Positions 60,487-64,000 of a stretch of DNA of 64,000 nucleotides are shown here, one piece after another. This DNA comes from CAXBGS01 sp963975425 (GTDB lineage: Bacteria; Planctomycetota; Planctomycetia; Pirellulales; Pirellulaceae). The notes under the pieces are model-generated. The model was not told the origin of the DNA. It saw only the letters and a list, made by a program, of their open reading frames with translations, and searched no databases. A program made the translations under genes and the position numbers. The stretch covers positions 124,001 to 188,000 of the forward strand of contig CAXBGS010000013.1 of the NCBI GenBank assembly GCA_963975425.1, written 5' to 3'. The first letter of the stretch is position 1, and each line of letters begins with the position of its first letter.

Positions 60487-60699
60487 ATGATTTGCAGCCC
60501 ACTATCGTTGTTGGCGTTCGGATTCCCGGGTATGCCCGAGATGCTGATCGTCCTGTTTCTTGCCCTTCTGCTATTCGGCGGGGCAAAACTTCCCAGCCTG
60601 ATGCGTAACCTTGGTCGCAGCGCCAATGAGTTCAAAGCAGGGATGAACGAGTCGTCTGACGACGAAGATTCGAACAAGCCCAGCGACGAGAACTCCTGA
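60487..60699 (+). CDS. tatA: Sec-independent translocase protein TatA/TatE
   Basis: The 70-residue product has a transmembrane helix GFPGMPEMLIVLFLALLLFGG and the TatA hinge FGGAKLPSLMRNLGRS, then an amphipathic helix and an acidic tail. TatA oligomerises to form the pore of the twin-arginine system, which exports folded proteins such as the Tat substrates at 22491, 37431, 48976 and 50600. The ATG at 60487 gives the standard N-terminus; an upstream open extension to 60121 is rejected. The next TatA-like gene starts one base after the stop. Confidence 0.9.
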   Translation: MICSPLSLLAFGFPGMPEMLIVLFLALLLFGGAKLPSLMRNLGRSANEFKAGMNESSDDEDSNKPSDENS

Positions 60700-60700
60700 G

Positions 60701-60967
60701 ATGTTCGGACTAAGTCCGTTTGAACTGGCGGTGATCGGTGTGATTGCGGTCGTCCTGTTTGGCGGCAACCTGCCCCAGGTTGCGCGAAAACTCGGTGGCA
60801 GCTATCGCGAACTACGCCGTGGGCTTAACGAAGTCCAGCAAACGTTTCGCGAAGCCGAACGCGAAGCCAGCCAAGCGCTCTCGATGGACGATCAACCGGG
60901 CCGGGCCGAAGTTGAGGACGACGAACCGGAAGAACCAGTCGCCCCCAAATTCACGCCGCCCAGCTGA
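60701..60967 (+). CDS. Second TatA/TatB-like protein
   Basis: The 88-residue product opens MFGLSPFELAVIGVIAVVLFGG, a TatA/B-type helix, followed by NLPQVARKLGGSYRELRRG and a long amphipathic helix. The tail is acidic. Members with this longer amphipathic part often act as TatB. It is coupled to tatA: ATG follows TGA by one base. The stop lies in the first unit of an 18-bp tandem repeat. TatC is not in the window. Confidence 0.85.
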   Translation: MFGLSPFELAVIGVIAVVLFGGNLPQVARKLGGSYRELRRGLNEVQQTFREAEREASQALSMDDQPGRAEVEDDEPEEPVAPKFTPPS

Positions 60968-61104
60968 GCTGCGCCGCCCAGCTGAGCTGCGCGGCCCAGC
61001 TGAATTGCACTGCCCAGCTGAATTGCACTGCCCAGCTGAATTGTACTGCCCGGCTGAACTGCGCTGCCCGGCTGAATTGCGCTGCCCGGCTGAATTGCGC
61101 TGCC
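60961..61104. repeat. 18-bp tandem repeat, eight units, starting at the tatA2 stop codon
   Basis: Units begin at 60961, 60979, 60997, 61015, 61033, 61051, 61069 and 61087. The unit begins CAGCTGAGCTGC, changing to CGGCTGAATTGC in later copies. The first unit overlaps the TatA-like gene: its last Ser codon and TGA stop come from it. Confidence 0.95.
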
Positions 61105-61179
61105 CGGTTGGCCGCGTGACCGGGCGTCGACCGGTTAGCCGCTGACCGCTGCGCGAACACAGCACGAGACGCCATCGGC

Positions 61180-61647
61180 TTACGGCCGATCGGGGCTGGT
61201 CCCGTTAGCGGAAATCTCGCAGAAGCGTTTTAGTCCCTGAAGCTCGACATTCAACGCCTTGCGACTTGATCCGCGCATCGCCCACCCGCAGAGCAGGAAA
61301 ACCAGCTTCAGCATACCTTTGCCGGCGACATAACTTCGCTGGGTCACCTTGGTTCGCTGCTCACCTAGATCAACGAATTGATATTGAACATCCAGGTCGA
61401 ACATTTCGCCAATCAGGTGAACCGCACTCGCCACAGGCGGGTCGTACTGAGTGATGGTGCCCTGAAACTGCATTTGCCGACCGTGCTCTTCGGTTACCGA
61501 ACGGAACGTCGTTCCAACGCGGCCAGGCTGCTCGTCAATCACTTCATCCTCGACCACAACCTGGCTCCAATCCGCCACATGGTCGTTGGTCAATCGAAAC
61601 ACGTCGTCGATGTTCCGGTCGATCACCACACTGCCTTCGGTTCGCAT
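61180..61647 (-). CDS. SRPBCC (START-like) superfamily protein
   Basis: The product of about 155 residues has the START/polyketide-cyclase pattern: MRTEGSVVIDRNIDDVFRLT at the start, FQGTITQYDPPVASAVHLIG, and a C-terminal helix with RKALNVELQGLKRFCE. The fold makes a ligand-binding cavity; such proteins bind lipids or small hydrophobic molecules. The ATG at 61647 has GGAG eight bases before it. It is convergent with the Tat genes, separated by the 18-bp repeat. Confidence 0.78.
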   Translation of the reverse strand: MRTEGSVVIDRNIDDVFRLTNDHVADWSQVVVEDEVIDEQPGRVGTTFRSVTEEHGRQMQFQGTITQYDPPVASAVHLIGEMFDLDVQYQFVDLGEQRTKVTQRSYVAGKGMLKLVFLLCGWAMRGSSRKALNVELQGLKRFCEISANGTSPDRP

Positions 61648-61671
61648 CGATCGCTCCACCAAGAACAAGAG

Positions 61672-61700
61672 TTGTTGTCGAACGCAATATGATAGATAAT
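61672..61700 (+). promoter_or_regulatory. Putative sigma-70-type promoter of tRNA-Val
   Basis: TTGTTG (61672-61677) and GATAAT (61695-61700) are separated by 17 bases, facing the tRNA 48 bases downstream. Confidence 0.55.
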
Positions 61701-61747
61701 CCGCACACCGAGCAACACAAAGAATTCAGTCAGTGAACTCGGTATTC

Positions 61748-61821
61748 GGGCGATTAGCTCAGTTGGTTAGAGCGCTGCTTTCACACGGCAGAGGTCAGAG
61801 ATTCGAATTCTCTATCGCCCA
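61748..61821 (+). tRNA. tRNA-Val (anticodon CAC)
   Basis: A full cloverleaf is readable. Acceptor GGGCGAT (61748-61754) pairs with ATCGCCC (61814-61820). The D arm is GCTC/GAGC. The anticodon stem is CTGCT/GGCAG with loop TTCACAC, anticodon CAC at 61782-61784, reading GUG valine codons. The T arm is AGAGA/TCTCT with loop TTCGAAT. The discriminator is A61821 and CCA is not encoded. Confidence 0.95.
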
Positions 61822-61958
61822 CTTCTTGAACACAGTTTCAAAACCTCGTTTTTTACCGTTCCGAATTGCCCACTCGGGCATTACCGCCAGCATGGCGTGC
61901 GGCTCACTTTTGAATCATCTCGCAGTAGTCGACTACTGCGATAAGAAGGAGTCGCACG

Positions 61959-62165
61959 ATGACGCGAGAAACGTCGCGACAACCAGCCTATTCATTGCAC
62001 GTTTCGGGACAGGCCGTTGTCCGGTTGGACTATCAGGATTTCTATCACGGCAAGCACGGTTCGCCCGAAAGCTATGCCCGTCACTACGCGTTGCTCGCTG
62101 AATACAACGCGAGTGGTGGGAAGACACCGGGCGTCGAATCTAAAACAGAGACGACAACGCGTTAG
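61959..62165 (+). pseudogene. Truncated tyrosine-recombinase/integrase N-terminal remnant
   Basis: The 68-residue frame reads TRETSRQPAYSLHVSGQAVV then RLDYQDFYHGKHGSPESYAR and HYALLAEYNASGG. This matches the N-terminus of planctomycete site-specific integrases, which begin with a short DNA-binding segment of the type YxLHxxSGQAxVxLxxxDxYLGKxGSPES. The full protein would be several hundred residues; the catalytic Arg-His-Arg-Tyr part is absent. Located 137 bases after tRNA-Val, it is probably a scar of an integrated element. It could still be a small intact gene, but I consider that less likely. Confidence 0.6.
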
Positions 62166-62554
62166 GCCGATGCCGCGTTCTTAATGAAGCACGCCACCGC
62201 TGCTTGCCGCGATACGAGTGCAATCACGCCGAACACAATCGCTTCACCGATATTCTGAGACTGCGGAACGAAAAGCAACGCGATGAAACGGTAGCGGACA
62301 TAGCACCGCGCCAACTGGGGGCATTATGCGACGACACGCTGAAGCCGCGTATCGTCTAAAAATTGTCGACGGCCCATCACTCGCAACGACGGCTATGCCC
62401 CGACCGCAAAGAGAGTAGAAGGGGAAGGGGCCGGTGCGTGCGCCGCAAATGCGAACGACCGAGACCCTTCCTCAAGCTCGACAAAGACCCGGGCAGGGGA
62501 ATGGAAACTTAACGCCACGTCCGGGATTTCCGTATGCGTCAACAAGTGCAACAG
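62166..62554. other. Probable degenerate remnant region after the integrase fragment
   Basis: The 389-base stretch has no intact gene. One short frame at about 62250-62365 reads FTDILRLRNEKQRDETVADI and ends at a TAA near 62359; it may be the tail of a lost gene. No direct repeat of the tRNA 3' end was found by eye. Confidence 0.35.
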
Positions 62555-62746
62555 CTATTCATCAGCATCCGCCTCATCGTCGTATGACCCTTCAGCATTT
62601 GCAGCTGCCAAATCTGCTTCGTACTTGGCGTAGTCATCAGCCGTTAGGCCTTCCGTGATAACAGGGTTTCCATCTTCTTTGCCACCACACCCAGAGAAGG
62701 CCGTCATGACACAAAAGACCAAAAGGCAAGCGTAAACTAATTTCAT
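62555..62746 (-). CDS. Small lipoprotein
   Basis: The 63-residue product has a lipoprotein signal peptide with lipobox FSGC (Cys at about residue 20) followed by GGKEDGN and an acidic, probably disordered tail. Such small lipoproteins commonly follow DUF1559 genes in planctomycetes. It lies 96 bases after the DUF1559 gene on the same strand. Function unknown. Confidence 0.75.
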   Translation of the reverse strand: MKLVYACLLVFCVMTAFSGCGGKEDGNPVITEGLTADDYAKYEADLAAANAEGSYDDEADADE

Positions 62747-62842
62747 CGACTTGTTCCGTGTTCTTAGGATCTACAGAATGAAAGCGGCCGCCAGCTCAGC
62801 CGAGCCGAAGCAGGCGGTTAAGTAAGAGATGGCCGGTAACGA

Positions 62843-64000
62843 CTAAAACTCTTCGTCAATGATCTCTTTGGAAGCTCGTGTGCCCAGGGCTCCCCACAGT
62901 CCATATGGACTTTCGGACCCGGCCACATTCGATGGCGTGCCAACGTTCATTCCGTTGTGCCAGACATTCCCGGCATTCGAATTTCCTGCCTCAATCGAGT
63001 CCGTGATGAACTTTACCGCTCCGTCACCCATCAGGACGTGAGCACCGCCCTGGTGCCGACTCGAGACCGTTGCCACAAGGCTTGTTCCCAAGGCATTGTG
63101 CCGACCGCACGCTTCACGGTTTGGACCAAGAATCGTGAGCACTGCAGACATGATTGGCAAGCAATCAGCCCAGCGATGCCCCCGGGCAAAGTTGCGCCGA
63201 TTTTGCTGTTGCCACTCAGGGAGGTAGAACTGCGGCCGTAACGGATCAATGTATCCGTTATCAGAACAAATGTTAGGATTGTCGCGCAACGCCGCAAGGC
63301 CGAACGGGCTTGCGTTGCCTCCCATCGTCGCAATGCCGTTCGCTCGCTTGTCACCATCTTGTAATCCGGTGATCATCTCGCCCATGGCAATCGTGTTCGA
63401 CAAGCCATCGAGGGTATCACGAAATTTTGAATCGTAAGCCGTGATGAAAAAACCACGGTGGGCGCCTCGAGATACCTGTGATGTGGCGCTTGTTGGCTCC
63501 TCTCGTCTCACACTTCTTGGGCCTCGTTCGATTCGCCAAATCGAGTCGCCGAGGCAAGCCCCGTAATTTGTGCGTCCCAGGGCGGGCAATCCAACGCCCG
63601 GATCACTGGGACAACGGTACGTAGGAATCTCGTTAACCCAGGGCTTGTATTGAATCCGATCAGGGGTAGGTCCCATCGCTTGCCAAGGATTGGTAGGAGT
63701 GCCGATCGCAGCCATCAAGTCACCATCGGAGCGTTCCGCATTTGGATTGGAAATTTGCTCCCAAAGCGCTTGTTGTTCAACGAACGGTAGAATCGGAACG
63801 AGCATACTGAGGCGAACATGGTTGTTAAGATCCGTACCTCTCCAGAGCTGAGACGTCATCGTGATGGGAGCGTCGTGTGTACCTGTTCCATGGTTCGGAA
63901 GTTGGTTGTACGCCGAGTGGTAATTATGAATGCCCAATCCGATCTGCTTAAAGTTGTTACTACAACTCATCCGCCGAGCCGCCTCACGAGCAGCCTGCAC
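62843..64000 (-). CDS. DUF1559 domain-containing protein (partial, N-terminus beyond window)
   Basis: The last 385 residues of the protein are present; the beginning, which should hold the type IV pilin-like prepilin signal, lies past 64000. The visible part starts QAAREAARRMSCSNNFKQIG, the classic DUF1559 sequence after the N-terminal helix. Cysteine-containing YRCPSDPGVG and the C-terminal HVLMGDGAVKFITDS block are also typical. DUF1559 proteins are hugely expanded in planctomycetes and have a pseudopilin-like N-terminus; their role is unknown. Confidence 0.95.
   Translation of the reverse strand: MQAAREAARRMSCSNNFKQIGLGIHNYHSAYNQLPNHGTGTHDAPITMTSQLWRGTDLNNHVRLSMLVPILPFVEQQALWEQISNPNAERSDGDLMAAIGTPTNPWQAMGPTPDRIQYKPWVNEIPTYRCPSDPGVGLPALGRTNYGACLGDSIWRIERGPRSVRREEPTSATSQVSRGAHRGFFITAYDSKFRDTLDGLSNTIAMGEMITGLQDGDKRANGIATMGGNASPFGLAALRDNPNICSDNGYIDPLRPQFYLPEWQQQNRRNFARGHRWADCLPIMSAVLTILGPNREACGRHNALGTSLVATVSSRHQGGAHVLMGDGAVKFITDSIEAGNSNAGNVWHNGMNVGTPSNVAGSESPYGLWGALGTRASKEIIDEEF

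Noticed and set aside
60744..61145. Plus-strand frame with PAEL-type hexapeptide repeats
   Set aside because: Generated by the 18-bp repeat and overlapping the TatA-like gene out of frame; no start signal.
61748..62554. Attachment-site direct repeat of the tRNA 3' end
   Set aside because: Looked for a second copy of the T-arm or acceptor sequence downstream and found none within the window by eye.

Overview
The window looks like a chromosomal segment of a planctomycete, most likely family Pirellulaceae (Rhodopirellula and relatives). The basis is family content: a DUF1559 protein with a small lipoprotein beside it, a PSCyt1/DUF1549/DUF1553 cytochrome-like protein paired with a Tat-exported DUF1501 protein, several Tat-exported sugar isomerase and Gfo/Idh-type proteins, and planctomycete-type hypothetical proteins. 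Genes are moderately GC-rich, lie on both strands and are often separated by short tandem-repeat spacers.

Layout. 1-91 is the 5' end of a SufU/NifU-like Fe-S scaffold gene on the minus strand. 429-6460 is a compact plus-strand flagellar operon (flgF, flgG, flgA, flgH, flgI, a FlgJ-type rod-binding protein and a FlgN-like protein). 6710-22214 is a mixed region: GNAT protein, sugar isomerase, esterase, TerB-like protein, aminopeptidase N, PQQ-propeller protein, RlmM-like methyltransferase coupled to an amidohydrolase, and a membrane Ser/Thr kinase. 22491-32065 is a C2/glyoxylate metabolism block: glcD-glcE-glcF-mogA in one translationally coupled run, then a glyoxylate aminotransferase, a threonine aldolase and a hydroxypyruvate/glyoxylate reductase. 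32278-38846 holds small membrane proteins, larC, rpmJ with its own promoter and terminator, a lactonase-like propeller, an esterase and the DUF1501 protein. 38865-45527 contains the DUF1553 protein, an M48-like membrane protease, and a seven-haem cytochrome c with a four-helix, putatively haem-b membrane partner. 45637-55039 has Tpx, TrhO, hypotheticals, two Tat-exported TIM-barrel isomerases, a PRMT-like methyltransferase, PolX and a low-molecular-weight phosphatase. 55966-61647 carries a zinc-ribbon miniprotein, an OleA-like thiolase, a glutamine-amidotransferase-fold protein lacking its nucleophile, a candidate structured RNA, an AEC transporter, two TatA-like genes and an SRPBCC protein. 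61748-62165 is tRNA-Val(CAC) followed by an integrase remnant. The window ends inside a DUF1559 gene with its companion lipoprotein.

How genes work together. The flagellar genes build the rod, P ring and L ring. The glc block would oxidise glycolate to glyoxylate, and neighbouring enzymes can convert glyoxylate, glycine and hydroxypyruvate. Tat components and several Tat substrates occur in the same window, though not adjacent to each other.

The observations most worth following up are the five-hairpin RNA candidate at 58811-58991, the nucleophile-less class I amidotransferase homologue beside it, the cytochrome c/membrane pair at 42792-45527, the orphan OleA homologue, the integrase scar at tRNA-Val, and the repeated occurrence of 12-22 bp tandem repeats just after stop codons. 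All functions are inferred from sequence motifs read by eye; no database search was run.
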